From Pachyseris speciosa (lineage: Eukaryota; Cnidaria; Anthozoa; Scleractinia; Pachyseridae): a stretch of 64,000 nucleotides of DNA. Below the pieces are notes generated by a model that was not told where the DNA came from, made no database searches, and saw only the letters and a program-made list of their open reading frames with translations. The stretch lies in assembly GCA_016490735.1 (NCBI GenBank), contig JAEMWC010001621.1:57931-121930 (forward strand). The letters run 5' to 3'. Positions 1-13,191 of this stretch are shown piece by piece; positions within the stretch are counted from its first letter, which is position 1; the number at the start of each line of letters is the position of its first letter. Made by a program: the position numbers and the translations under genes.

Positions 1-658
1 AGGCAATTACCTTTGTATTTAGCTTTAAGAAAATGTAAAATGACTGTAAAATACTTAAAATTATTCTGGTACCAGATTTTTGTCCACTAAAACCTGAAAT
101 TGCTCGATTTTCTAGCGGATTTCGTCTTAATAACTTTCGGTTTGTACCCAAATTTCATATCATTGATTCAGCTCGGTCAACTCTTATCGAGAGGAGTCTG
201 GTACAGTATGATGGTGTGTTTTGAGCTTTGTGAGCGCAGTGCGAGGTTTTCAGCATTTCTAGTCATGCCGTAAAAGTTTGAGGTAATACCGGACAATTTG
301 CAGGAAAAGAAGATTGAAGGTAAGGATTCCTCTTTTGGTTACTTTTGCGTGCAATAGTTTCGGGTTTATATTGTACTGGTTCCTTCTTGTTTGTTATTAA
401 GCTTAAGTCGGGACATTCCAAATTGTTCATATCCGAAAAATAGAGCAGTTTTCAATAGAGTGTGGAAAGTAATCAGGCAATTACTTTGGTTTTGGTTTTA
501 CGATGGTTGGAGATTTTATTTGGTAAGTAATTGGTTTGGTTTTGTTCTTGGTCTTACGACACTCGATGGAAAACCGCTTAGTAAATATTCGATATTTGTG
601 ATTCGATTAGTTTTATTTGTAGAAGTTGATCATCACAAGAGTCAATAGATTGTTTTCT

Positions 659-848
659 CAATAGACCTTTTTAGCTTGTATGTTGTTTACCCATTTCAGA
701 CCACGTGACGTCCTCAAGGGAATTTTTCCTTTTTCTTTTTATTGAATATGCCTTCGCGTTACTAATTTGAAAAAAAAAAGTTCTTAAGAGTGTTGCCACC
801 TGGCCTGAAATTGGTGAACAAAATGTGCAAGCTAAAAAAGGTCTGTTG
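659..848. mobile_element. short inverted-repeat MITE, copy 1
   Basis: Ends CAATAGACCTTTTTAGCTTG and the complement of CAACAGACCTTTTTTAGCTT. It is related to the element at 2007-2210, which shares AGACCACGTGA. No clear target duplication. Confidence 0.6.
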
Positions 849-2006
849 CTGATGAAACCTGGAGATGGACCAAATGTTGGAAAAATTTAGTGACAAAAGT
901 AACTTCCCTCCCCCCTCCCCTCCACTGCTAACGTTTTTATTGACCAACCACTCAGATGGAAATAAGTTGCCAGTTATTCTACAGGGCATAAATAACTGAT
1001 AAGAAAATTTCTAAGTAACTATCTCCCAGTTGATCACACCCCCTCCCTTATTTGGAGTAGCTTATAAGTATATCACACCTTTGCAACATTACGCATTTAA
1101 CAACAAGCAAGGCTCATTGTTTCACATCACTTTTATTCATAACTTTGATAGATCAATTTTCTTTTTAACAGTTTCAATGGAACAGCGAATTTTGAATTAA
1201 CTACAGCATATGTCTTTCATTATCTTTCTTGTGAGGGGTGATAGCAAAGCAAGGAAGTGAGATTCAAATTTGAATGATCCCAAAAATACCCCTGTTATGG
1301 TAAAAATCCATTTCCCTTTGTGTCAAGCCAAACCAATTTTTGAATGGCCACCTGTCAGTGTTACAAAAACCACCACCTTTACTTTTGTCTGATAGGAAGA
1401 GCTGGTACGAAAGGTTGTCTTATAATAGTCAAATATGAACACATCAGTCAAATGTCAACCATGGCAATGAACCTTTATATATCTTTTATGGGATGAATCA
1501 GTTTTCCACCTTGATTTCTCATCATTACTATCACTTCTCTCGTTGAGAAGAAAGAGAATCGTCAAATCAAAACTCTTGAGCAATATTTGATCAAAAGATG
1601 CATTGGCCATTATTTTGGCAGAATGCCTTGCCAGTTTTAAGCGAAAATTGGTTTCTTATCGTAATGGAAAAAGAGCTTTAAATGAGATAAATTACCTGTA
1701 GCAATTCTAATGTAATGCTTTATTAATTGGTTGTTAAGCTAATATTGGCTGTAACGTAAAGGCATTTCTAATCAGTAGTTAACATTATCTAAATTCAAAC
1801 TAATTACCAAAAACACTTAAAATAAACCCACCAGTCTCCTCAACTATAGCTACTGGAGGTTTGATTATTCAAATGTTCAATTTAGTAACCCTCCAACTAA
1901 GGTAGTAAAGTTACAGGCACATTCTTTTTTGTCATAAAAAAATAACAGGCTCATAAATTACGTCATAGCATTCAAAACTTCAAAACTGAAATCTGTTGGA
2001 ACTTGA

Positions 2007-2210
2007 TAACAGACATTTTTAGCTTGTAGATTTTGTCTTCCTAATGTAGACCACGTGATGCTCCCAAGGGGATTTGCTTTTTGTCTTTCCATAAAATATA
2101 CATGCATATGCACATGAATAAGGCGAAATTTCATAGGAACAGTTCTCGGGGGTAATATTACATGGTCTACATTGGGGAAACAAAATGTACAAGCTAAAAG
2201 GTCTGTTGTT
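2007..2210. mobile_element. short inverted-repeat MITE, copy 2
   Basis: The left end AACAGACATTTTTAGCTTG and the right-end complement AACAGACCTTTTAGCTTG extend about 55 bp (TTTTGT, AATGTAGACCA). Same family as 659-848. Confidence 0.65.
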
Positions 2211-5209
2211 GGTTCCCGCTAAAGTGACAAATATTTTGACATTGTCATGATTCAGACTGGGTGTGACTGAAAACTAAAACTCTTGCTAGACATATACTTT
2301 CTATTTTACTCTTTCATTTCAGGAGTTACTGGCATTTGAATTCTCCTTACAATTTAAAACACAGTTAATGCAAATTACGAAAAAAATCAACCAGGGACAG
2401 TGTCATGATTTTAACATTAAATTCTCATGAATTGTCAACAACGGCACATATGGTAATATTCTTTCACATCTTGTAAGTGAAATGGTGAAAGCTAGTTTTA
2501 ATTACCATGTTCAATTTAATTATGCGGTGCAGTGGACTGACCCTCGTGATAATTCAGCCAGTTTCTAACAAAAAACTTTGAAATGAGTGAAGGTTAGTCA
2601 TTGCAAATATGTTTCCAACAAAGGGTTCTAGTAGGGGATTGACTGCAAAAGGATTGCGTTATTCGTTTCAAACTTTCAAATTTAATTTGAATATTGTAAT
2701 CATTGATCTGTAGCTGTAGCGTAACCTCATTTGAAATATCAATTGTTGATTGGTTTCGGTTGAAGACTTCATGTGGTGTTCAAGTGCAAAGTTTGGTGCC
2801 ATTTTGAGTCTTCACTTGTTTGTTGTTTGCTGTTTGCTCAGTCTTTCCAAATGGTTTTCATAGAATTATTTTAATAAACACAAGCCTAAGCGCTTGTTGA
2901 AAAGAATGTGAAAGGTAAAATTTCAATTGCATTATTTTATCTCAGTTATGCCAAACAAATTTATTCTTCACTTAGGATTGTGATGATGCCTGGAAACAAG
3001 AAACAAAAGGTCTTTCGCCTACGACAGGTTACACTCACTGAAGGAAAAATGTGGGGAAGAGAATTGAAAGACATTAACAGATGGGTGGATGAAACTGGAA
3101 GGCTCCTCATTAAGTTTATCATTTATTATGTAAGGTTGTAGGTTGTCATGGCCAGAATTAAATTTCACGCACGCGCAGTAGCTATCGACACTTAAAAACA
3201 CTACGAACACAAACATAATTTTACACAGATATGTGCGAAGGCAAAACTTCTACAATAAATAGCACGAGCTGCTACAAAGATAAACAATTTGTTCAATCTC
3301 ATATTCTTCGTTTGCAACTGACGTCACGCACAAATTAGAGCTCCCGGTTCAACCGGAAGTAGGCCATCTTGGATGACAACTTGACCCAGGCAATGAATTT
3401 TATAGATATTGTTTTGGGCAAAATTGAATTTGCAGATTTAAGTTTCGCACTTCCCAGCACAAAAAGTACAAACAATATATTTTACCTTCGTCTTCCATAC
3501 AAATGTCTATAAAATCGACCATTGCACTCCAAAATGCCATTTATCGTTGGTCCTTGACGACAACACCATTGACAAATTCGCATTTGTTCGTTCCGAAACT
3601 TAAAGAAGACATTCGTCTCTTTCACATTTCAGTGTTTTCATCCTCGGAAAAAGCATCCTCGTCTTTCCCATCTCATCCCAACAAAGGTAAAAGTTCGGCT
3701 CGTAATACAAACACACGGTAGGGTGACCACTTCAATCATTCGAGGATCCCTGCCTGTTGAAATACTGTCTTCGCTTCAAGACATCAGTGTTCATTTTTCG
3801 CCGCCATCTTGCTCTAATAACTTGATGTAGGCCTAAGTACTAGTTTATTCTGTTAGTACAGGACTAATGATTGGCCCTATGGTATGGCCACCATAGTGAT
3901 TACATAAGAAAACCCATTATTGGTGAAATAAACATACAAGGTAAAGTTGCCACGAAATTTAAATGAATATGACTTAGGAATGACTTGTACACATGACTAA
4001 GAATATCAACTGTTGAGGTATTATTTAATTCATTTTTTTTGTAATCCATACCTCATCTCTATTGTTCAACTTTTTCATACAAAACGATCGAAGCTGGGCT
4101 ATCTCATCCCTAGAGCCTGCGTCTCGGTCAGCGGTGCCGCGTGCAAAAGTGAAATGAATATCTGGCCATGAATAATACGATAATTAATAACTTTCAGTTT
4201 GTACCCAATGTTACGTTGATTAATCGAAGCCAGCTTATCTCAAATTCAACTCGAATCAGGCATACGAAACAACTTAGTTTCTAAAATGGCGCGCTTATAG
4301 GGCCAACTAAACAGAAAAATGTATTTTAATCATTCACAATTTTATTTAACCAAGAATTCATTTAGTATTCTGTGCTAGCTTTGGTTGTACATGTATTTTG
4401 GACGATGTTTATTTGATACGAGTCGACGTCACATTGGGTACGAAACAATCGGTTATACCACCACAATAATTCAAAACAAATCAAACAATCATGGTGCCTC
4501 AGTTATACGGTTTTCATTTTGGGTACGAAAAATAATTCGCATTTGTTTTGGTTTTAAAAAATTAAGCGGCAGAAAGAAGCATGTTAATGTCCCCTCGCCC
4601 GTGTTTCAAAAATAATGACGACAAAATTGGTATTGCTGGCTTCATCATCTTTGGTGCTAAAAGGAAGCTAGTAGTGACCTATAAAAGCATAAGAGCTGGA
4701 AACTGCTGTCAGCTACCATTATCTAGTTTTACTTGTAATAAATTCAGGGAAGATAAAGCGTTTTAATCCCTCGAAAGATTTCAATTAACCGTGTTAACGT
4801 TGATTTTCGGAACTGAGAGAAAAGTTAGATAGTCAATCTTTGAGTTTGTAGTATCACTGCATATTTACTCCTAATCTGTAATTTGTTAAAAAATATCTGC
4901 TAATTGGAAAAATTAAAATTTGTTATGTGCGTTTCTTTGCCTTCTCTCTTTTCTCTTCTTGTCTCTGTCACCATTCTTGAGAACCTCTTGACTCCCTATA
5001 AATTTAAAACGAAAAAAAAAGACAATGACAATGAATCAGTCACTTTCCCACTTCGCAATATACTCTGTCAGAGTCCTCTCGATAAGAGTTGACCGAACTC
5101 GATTTGACCAAATCGAGCTTGATTTGACTTTTCTCCCTTCCCCGGAAAGTAAGTGGGCGGACTCTGATAGTGGAGCTCGACAAGCTATCGAGCACGATTA
5201 TTTACTCTC

Positions 5210-5489
5210 GAGCGCGCCTAGGATTCGAGCTCGATTTACTGCAAATTGAGCACGCCCAACCGAGGTGGAATTGGAAGTAGTGGTCGATTTGCATTCCGAA
5301 CTCGATTTGCGTATATCGTGCACGGTTGCCCAGAAAGTAAAATTGATCCGAGCGCGCCTTGGATTCGAGCTCGATTTACTGCAAATTGAGCACGCCCAAC
5401 CGAGGTGGAATTGGAAGTAGTGGTCGATTTGCATTCCGAACTCGATTTGCGTATATCGAGCACGGTTGCCCAGAAAGTGAAATTGATCA
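5210..5489. repeat. two-copy 140-bp tandem repeat
   Basis: Units 5210-5349 and 5350-5489 both start GAGCGCGCCT and are almost identical (for example GTGCACGG versus GAGCACGG). The frames across it are repeat artefacts. Confidence 0.85.
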
Positions 5490-6457
5490 CTCCAATACCT
5501 CGGTAAAACGCTCAAGTCTAAACACGGGGTTTTCCAATTTATGGAAAGTAGGATTTCGACCCCTGCATTATTTTCACAAACGATGCACGTGAATCGGGTG
5601 TCGATTTCCATTCTTACGCAGCTCGTTAGTGGTTTCTTCAAAACAAAGGCTAAACGCCAACGAACGGAAGTGGCAGTTCAGTTCAGCAGACGGTCGTGGG
5701 CAAGGATCTCGTGACGAGCCCAAAGACGTCTGCGAAGGAGGCTACCAGCACAGAAACCCTTCCTCTTGCAAGGTTGACTGCGATTCCAGTTCCAGTTGTC
5801 TAAAACGTATGACAAAGGATCTATTTCATTGCACATGACAAGGCATTTCGCAGGACCCATGGGTGTAGGAGGAACTATTTCAACTTTTTATTTCTCCCAT
5901 ATTATCCACTTCCTCCTGGTTGTGGTAGGACCGGCTGCCTTTTTGCGTGAAGATAGCTCTTCCCTTAAAAAAGAAAGAATATGACAGTTCACACAGTGCT
6001 CGCAGTTGACAGTCGTCCACTTTTCAAGTTTCAGGGTTGTCACTCATCTACCAAATGCCTGTAAATCAAATGCCTAATCTTTGAATGGAAATTCATTAAA
6101 TAAAGAGGGTTTGAATTTCCGGGAAAGAAACAATGCCAGACAACCAGTTTAGACAAAAAGAGGTCTGAAAATATGGCCTCCTGCTATTTCTTCTTTTATG
6201 ACACCCAGAAGAATGATAGGAATTGACTGATATCTCAAAAAGAAAACACTGTTAGACAAAAACAAACTTGTAATCTGACCACACCTTTTAAAAGCAGACA
6301 TAAGTTTTTGTATGAAACTTACTTTCCCTTGGGAAACAGCTTCTCCGGACAAACATCAGAAGAGGTTTCTTTTGAGGATTGAGAGTTTTTGGCGGGTGTA
6401 CTGTCAGCGGAGCTAAGGCCACTCATATCACGGGATAGATCGTCCATGGTGTAATCA

Positions 6458-8669
6458 GGACCTCAACAATCGATGAAAATCGATGATCGGAACATCAATC
6501 GATCAATCGATTGATTATTGTTAATTAGCATTGGATGATCAGTCGATAATCACATTTAAGTGGTCGCGAACTTCATCGATTGCCATCGACTGTAGCCTCC
6601 CACGCAGTCGTTTTTAGGGGACTCGAATTTCACCTCCCCACTAACGCCTGCTTACCCGAAGCGAACATTCCTTTCCCATTGTTTGGCTCGTGGGCGTCCT
6701 AGCCAATCACGATCGAGCAACTGGCAAGCGCTGACAAGTAAAATTATTGAAACTAATGCGTGTTTCTTTCTCTCGCGAATTTGTACACGTACCAAAGCGC
6801 TGGAGCCGATTTGTTTTTGAGTAATACGATGTGTTACGAGAGACCTTTAAAACTTGTAAACGCGAATAAGAATTTAGACGCTACCGAGTTACAGATCTGA
6901 AGCATTTATCAGTCCATCAGACGTAGAGTAATAAACCGGCGTGAAATTATCACACATGGCACAACAACAAAGCTGGATCTCTCATGGTCTTGCATTAAAT
7001 CAGACGAAATTCGCCCACACCACGACCCCAAAAAGTCCTGGAGAAGCGGCCAAAGGTTATCAAACACCGGTGACATAGACTTTGCCAATTCGTCTGCTTT
7101 TTTTCTTCAGTTCACGCGAAGTGGACGGTAAAATTATGTAGCTTGCTGCCTCGCCGCTCGCTCGATCCATTGCGCGCTGTGGTCTACCGATGGCAAAGTC
7201 TCCTTCCTCCAAATTACTCAGACTGACCGACGATACGCCAATACTTCTTAAATAACTGACTTGGCCCTTCATCAAACTCACGAGAGGTGACCACAACAGC
7301 TACAACAGGACCAGGAGTAGCGGCGAGGATATCGAAGATTGAAGGCGAAGCTTGATAAATAAGTGGCTATCGTAACTAGTGGGCAAATTGACGAAAATGT
7401 CGCTGTTTCCTCTGACAAATTCTTAAATTGAAGTCAGTTGATAGGCATTCAAAGAGGAATTCTGAACGCAGAGTACACGGTAATCAGAGCTCGCTCAAGC
7501 TCTGTCTCTTGCAATGTTGAACTATAATTCCCGCGAGGCCAAGGTCAACCTTCCAGAATTTAGTAGATAAAATGTGATTGGCCAAGCGGCGGGAAAGGAA
7601 TTTTGGCTTTCGGGTAAGCAGGCGTTTGTGGGGAGGAGGTGAAATACGAGTCCCCTAAAAACGACTGCGTGGGAGGCTACATCGACTGGCAATAAATTCA
7701 TGTCTCCGTATCTTCAGGTATCGGGTGAGTGTACGCAGATCATATTATTTTTAAACCCCAGTAGCAAAGTTTGAGAATTGTTCATCGATGTGGCTCCGCG
7801 AAAAACAGCACAAATAATTAAGACAAGTAACATACTTCTCGTTGCCAGTAATACAAACTTGATCGATTTAGCTGCGAGTTCATTGGAAATATTCAACTGA
7901 CCTGGGGACGCAGTCGTCGTTCAAACACGATTAAGCTTATTGTCATTTCTTCTTCTTCTTCTTTCTTTATATGTCTCACGGGATATGTCTGTACATACGT
8001 CCACGTTCACCCTGGTTCACCTCGATCTTCCGTGTGAAATTCCCAAGAGTGATTTACTGAGTAGCAAAAAGTTATTCCAGGCGATTCTCGTTCCCAGGAA
8101 TCATAGCGAGAGACATTCAAAAAGTGCATATTATTGCTACTTAAACCACTTCCGAAAATGTATTAACGGGTTATGATTTTTTCATATGAACAAAGCAATG
8201 ACAAGAAATGAATTTTATGAATTTTAAAGTCGCAAGAAATGTGTGGGTGAATAAACAAGTCTCCGCATTGCTACTCGCTAGTTTTTACTCAGATAAAAAG
8301 CAATGATATCAAAATGTGTAACTTTACTAGTACTCGATGAAATTGACAATTGAAATGTTTGACTGAATAGGTCACTGATAAATGTAGGTAATCGATAAAA
8401 TCGATAATCGATGATAATCGATAACAATCGATGACAATCGATATCAATTAATCGATTAATATTGATAATCGATGATAATCGCTGTACTTAATTGATCGAT
8501 TCCCATCAATTATCGATTAATATCGATAATCGACGACCATTAATAATCACAAAAAAATTCAGGATCGATTGTTTATTGATTATCAATATCAATCAATTAA
8601 TTGATATCGATTGTCATCGATTGTTATCGATTGTCATCGATTATCGATTTCATCGATTGTTGAGGTCCC
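6458..8669. mobile_element. Mutator-type non-autonomous element with 9-bp TSD and ATCGAT-rich ends
   Basis: Inverted ends GGACCTCAACAATCGATGA and its complement, extending into long degenerate runs of ATCGAT/TTATCGA (6465-6590, 8385-8660). GTGTAATCA is duplicated exactly at 6449-6457 and 8670-8678. Nine-base duplications are the hallmark of Mutator-like elements. No transposase frame is present. A second element is inserted inside (6592-7680). Confidence 0.75.
6592..7680. mobile_element. 1089-bp inverted-repeat element nested in the 6458-8669 element
   Basis: Inverted ends of about 95 bp start GTAGCCTCCCACGCAGTCGT; the left and right copies differ by a few substitutions and a short indel. 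ATCGACT is duplicated at 6585-6591 and 7681-7687. No convincing transposase; the short frame at 7060-7296 has no recognisable domain. Confidence 0.75.
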
Positions 8670-9143
8670 GTGTAATCAATCTGAAATATAAAACAGCATA
8701 ATTTGTTACTTTTGAATTTAAACTGTACACGCAAGGGCATGCACACGGGGATTTAAATATAATTATTATAATTATAAACTGCAGTGCTTTATAAGGATTT
8801 CCGCCCCTGAGAAAAATGGTAATTGTAAACACGTGTAAAATTACGATAATTTTACGTGTGACTATATCAATGACGTCACGCTTGATAACCATGTTTGACC
8901 CCACTATACTTCAATTTAACGTACCTGTTTTTGGATTTTCTTTTTTTGTTGCTTTTTGACAGGGGTGTTTTTGCAGGAGCTTAAACCACTGAGAGGCTAT
9001 CACAAAGATCATCAGAGGAAGAAACCACCTACATGTTTAAACGGATCAAAAATGTGACTATTTTCGCATCAATATTAGCAGGTGGTGCATGGTGCAGTGA
9101 TACCCAGGTGGAGCACCAGTATTTATTTGCACATTGAGTTGCT

Positions 9144-9280
9144 TTAGGGAACATCATAACGGTTTGGGTTCATTTTGATGACATCCTTGATGACGTTATG
9201 GAATGCCAAGACATAGTGACAGTACTTCACCTGCCCAGGCAACTTTGCTTTTAATTCATATAATTTCTCAAGAAGGGTAG
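9144..9280 (-). CDS. possible 3' exon of an unidentified host gene
   Basis: The frame ATLLEKLYELKAKLPGQVKY ... NPNRYDVP ends at a TAA at 9144-9146. It is preceded by pyrimidine-rich acceptors (CCTCTGACAG, CCCTTCTTGAG). A donor AAAAG|GTATGT at 9321 would fit an upstream piece VAVTLVEIKK in phase 0. I do not recognise the protein and found no further exons. Confidence 0.35.
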
Positions 9281-9353
9281 CACTGTCAGAGGTTAGGCAT
9301 ATGACAAAAATAATACATACCTTTTTAATTTCTACTAAGGTCACAGCTACCAT

Positions 9354-11038
9354 AAAGATGAATTATGAATTATTGTAGAACCAAAGATCAAATTGTAGTC
9401 CAGCCTAATAAAAGAGTGTACATGACGTTCTAAGTTGTAGGAGATTTGCTCTTTTCTACAGTATTTCCTCTATTTCTCTGAGCATTGTACCTTGAATCAT
9501 GTGGTATCTATAAAGTAAGTTTTTTTTCCTTCTGGAAAGGGTGCGAACTTTAATTTACATAGCTACACAAGATAGAACTAATTCTGCGATTTCTGCTAAA
9601 TTTACAGCCATTTTTCATCTTTAGCGGCTGCCTGATGAGCATCATTAAGCGTGACGGTAGCTAAGAGTCCACTTTCTCAAAGAATCAAGCAAGGTGATGT
9701 ACTTTGTTGTTGAATTTGGCTTGTTACTCGACGAACTGGGAATTTGGCCGGTCGAACACTTAGTACCTTTGGGACTCGACTATTGATGAATTTCTCGACC
9801 TTCCACCACATATTTTGGAATTTCTGTGTACTGAAGATGACTACGAGCAGGAAATTTTGGCGGTAGGTCGGAGTGGCTATGTGAAAGAATTGGGGGAAGG
9901 AACGGGCGCTGTCAAAAATTCTCGTTAGTTCCCAGCATGCAATGCGCTCAAGATGTTGAAAGTGTCGGGAAGGCCCGAATGCACTGGAACAAAAGGCTGT
10001 ATCTACACTCGGGAGAAGAATATGAACAAAAAAAGTCATTTCTAAGCTAGAAAAAGGACTGAATTTTGTTATGATGGTTGAATTTTTGTTTTTGGACAAT
10101 GATTTCCCTAAAAAACATGAAGGCAAAAAGGAGCATTTTTGTTGTTTCTCTTTGACGTTAAAAACGGCCAGTTTCGTTCTTGTCCAAACTCAAAAGGCCA
10201 TATTTGGTAAAAATCACTACGTTGCTTGCATTTATTGGATATCCAAATTTAAAGGGCATTCCATTTCGTGCTCACAACTAACAGTTAAGGCAATATTCGT
10301 GTGATTGAGAAAGTTGCAATGTTTTGAAGCATGGGAGTTTTTTACGGCCGGTTTTGGCCGGCACAGGTGCCAATGGGTTAATATGACTATTAGAGCAATG
10401 CTAATTCAACAGTCAGTTAATAAGCATGCCAAACTAATTTATAATGTATTGGTCATTAAATGTCTTTCAGAAAGGGGTACTGTCACTCCCATTCTTGTTA
10501 TATGTTGAGATTGTGAAGAATTATAACTTAGCTCAGCCTGTTAAACATGAAGAGGTTAAGACTTCAATTGATTTGCTGCAAGGAAAATAAACAAATATCA
10601 TGGTGATTTTTCCCAGACACAATCATAAAAGTTGAAAAAGAACTTTTTTAAGTTGCAATCCATTTTCTTCTTGTCATCCATGGCCATACACAGCCGCAAA
10701 TAGTTTAAAAGCACATAACAAGTACTACATAAGAAGGCTGCAAGAAATTAAAGGATCTATTGTTACAATTAAATCTTTGGGTTTATCCAAATTTTGTGAC
10801 AGTGCCCCTTTAACAATGTGTCTATCACAAGTTTTTTTAAATACAAAATGTATAAAACAAATGACTTTCTTTGAAAACATTATCAGAGAATAAGATGAGA
10901 AATAAAACTGCAGTCTGATCTCATAAAATAATTATAATTTTTGTTTTGGTTTCCCTTGAAAAATAACTTTGAGAATTCATAGGAATTCCCGATAATTTTC
11001 TAAGAATTCCTAACATTTCCAAAGCATCTAAGATATTT
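9354..11038. other. host region, no confident gene
   Basis: A plus-strand stretch near 9778-9927 reads STIDEFLDLPPHILEFLCTE followed by DDYEQEILAVGRSG and stops, which looks coding but has no start or clear splice sites. The antisense 149-codon frame overlaps it. Either may be a gene relic. Confidence 0.25.
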
Positions 11039-11047
11039 ATGGCCATA

Positions 11048-11994
11048 TACCCTGCGAGCAGAGGCCCTTCGATCTTCCTAGAAAAGTCGGGAAGAGGAAG
11101 GAACCTCTGCCAGCCGCCTCGACTTTCCCTGTTGAGCATGCGTCAAATTCAAATATAACCGACACTTTCATTAGCAATTAACTATTAATATTTTCTCGCG
11201 AGGTTCTTGCACGGCAAAATAGTCTCAAGGATTCGTTGCAAAAAAGCGAAGTATTTCCAGTTTTAATCCAGGCGATTCTTTTAGGGAATCGTCTCGTATT
11301 TTAGGTTCTTCTAAGACCCCAGGGAAAAAGGTGACGAAAAAACATGAACTGCAGGAAAAGATTCGGTGTTTTTGTTGTGCGGTATGTCGGCACGGAACGA
11401 TGTACATTTGAAGTGAAACATCACACTGGCCTTCGAGATAAGTTATAGAGCATCTTAGAGGAAAATTTTGACTTAACTGTTCAGTCATGTGGTGTCTGTA
11501 GACCATGTGGCCGGCAAACGGAATCGTTGGATAAAAGGAATAGTGTGATCATTCAACAAATTACTGAAGCGAGCTCCGTTCAAAATACTCTTCAGTGACT
11601 CCTTGTCCTGTCGCAAGACGATCAGTGTAAAGCGACTCACAAAACCAAGCCCATCGCCCAAAGCTTACAAGAAAATCCGCTCTGGTCGTTCATCGCTGTT
11701 GTCGTCTGCCTGTAAAGATGACGAGTTGAGATTTTACGGATTTCGACAGAGAAACGAATATCATTTTGTCAGTAGACGAGTGTAAACAATGAACCGCGGG
11801 CACCTATTTAGTCAGTAATTTCTAGCAAAGCGCATGCGTTTGAGGCCAAAACCGGTCTGACTGGTTTCTAACCGGACTGACTCATCCACTTCGGTGGATG
11901 AACGGCACATCAAAGAAAGTCGAGGCGGCTGGCAGAGGTTCCTTCCTCTTCCCGACTTATCTAGGAAGATTGAAGGGCCTCTGCTCGCAGGGTA
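11048..11994. mobile_element. 947-bp Mutator-type MITE with 9-bp TSD
   Basis: Inverted ends of about 100 bp begin TACCCTGCGAGCAGAGGCCC. ATGGCCATA is duplicated at 11039-11047 and 11995-12003. The interior has no convincing gene. Confidence 0.75.
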
Positions 11995-12408
11995 ATGGCC
12001 ATAATGCTAAGATAAAATGTTGTCTTTGAGTGATGAAAGCAAAGGATGAGATTTGAGGCTGTCCAACAATTATTTTTAGTTTCAATAAGCAAATTACACT
12101 TCACTCAAATTAATCATGACTTCAAATCATTGAAATATATGCAGCAACGGAATTTGTTTTTTCTAAATTTTTACGTACACAATATCAGGTCATGTCAAGC
12201 GTAGTTGTCTGAATCACAGATTTCTAATAAATTTCTGACAATATAAGCTTAAACCTTAAAGGTAAGTAAAAATTAAGGTTTAGAAACTTGTGTATTCAAG
12301 GGAAAGCCGATCTAGAGATTTATACATGTACATTTGAATTTTAAAATTTACATGAACTGGGGCAAAAATGAGAAGAAAAATGGTAAACAGCGGACTTAGC
12401 TTATTGAT

Positions 12409-12957
12409 TCAATTTTTTGTGCTGTTAACACGGAGCTTTCTTCGCTGCTCGTGGATGAGTTTGTCAACAATGTACCACCCCAGCTTGCTCCATGATGTCT
12501 AAAATAAAAACACGATTTCGTCAGTGACCATTTATTACATGTAGAAGTTCTTGACTGGTTTAGTCATTATTTCACTAGATCTAGAGTACTCAGAATAATC
12601 TAAGACCGGCTGCTGAAATCAACTTGATCTGTACTTTTAAAATAACCTTGCGTTCAAAATATTTGGTACCGATTCAAAGACCTCAAGACACGACTGTCGC
12701 CGTGATGGATTGCATGCACTGTTCAGCTCGAGGAGCACAGTTTCAGTTATGCGATGGTTTTGTTCTTTCAGGTCTAATACTGTGTCGTTGACAAGTTACA
12801 GCCTTTTATAATTTAAGAATTTGTTTGCACTTACCCAAATCTCTCAATGGCTTGCCTGCCTTTCATTCTAATCATACCGGCTGATACATTCACAGTGATG
12901 CCTTCATTTAGTTGCACGTCGGCGCCACAAACTTGCTTTCTGTTTACCACGCTATCG
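12409..12957 (-). CDS. last two exons of an unidentified small host gene next to the giant element
   Basis: The upstream exon 12957-12835 (acceptor AAAACAG, donor TTTGG|GTAAGT) encodes DSVVNRKQVCGADVQLNEGI then TVNVSAGMIRMKGRQAIERF. The last exon starts at 12487 or 12498. From 12487 it continues KLGWYIVDKLIHEQRRKLRV to a TGA; from 12498 it gives a Ser/Thr-rich end instead. An in-exon ATG would give only about 39 residues, so the true start is uncertain. CCAAT-like and CACGTGAC motifs at 13080-13125 suggest the promoter lies between here and the giant element's left end. Product unknown. Confidence 0.5.
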
Positions 12958-13191
12958 CTGTTTTAATTCTCCCACTGAACCACTAAAAAAACATCTTCGA
13001 GATGGGAAATATAACAGTTATTCGCACAATCGACCAACCGAAAAGACAATTTCAAAGATGGGCGCCAAAAGTTCTTTCGAGGAAAGTCACGTGAAGATTT
13101 CCACGCTGTCATTGGCTGTTGCTGAGTAACTTCCGCTGGATTGCCTGATTGTGGTCTTCAGAGAAACATAAGCTCGCAAAACATGTTCGCT

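Larger units (their letters stand above)
849..6448. other. left host region without a recognised gene
   Basis: Apart from the MITE at 2007-2210 and the tandem repeat at 5210-5489, I see no coding exon with recognisable domains. Short frames at 2908, 3503, 4385 and 5629 lack conserved motifs. CCGGTTCAACCGG (near 3345) and GCCGCCATCTTG (near 3800) are isolated motifs of unknown meaning. Confidence 0.4.

Noticed and set aside
5198..5641. 147-codon minus-strand frame
   Set aside because: It spans the 140-bp tandem repeat and shows internally duplicated peptide from that repeat.
9677..10126. 149-codon minus-strand frame
   Set aside because: No recognisable motif, and the opposite strand shows an equally plausible coding-like stretch; kept only as a weak relic.
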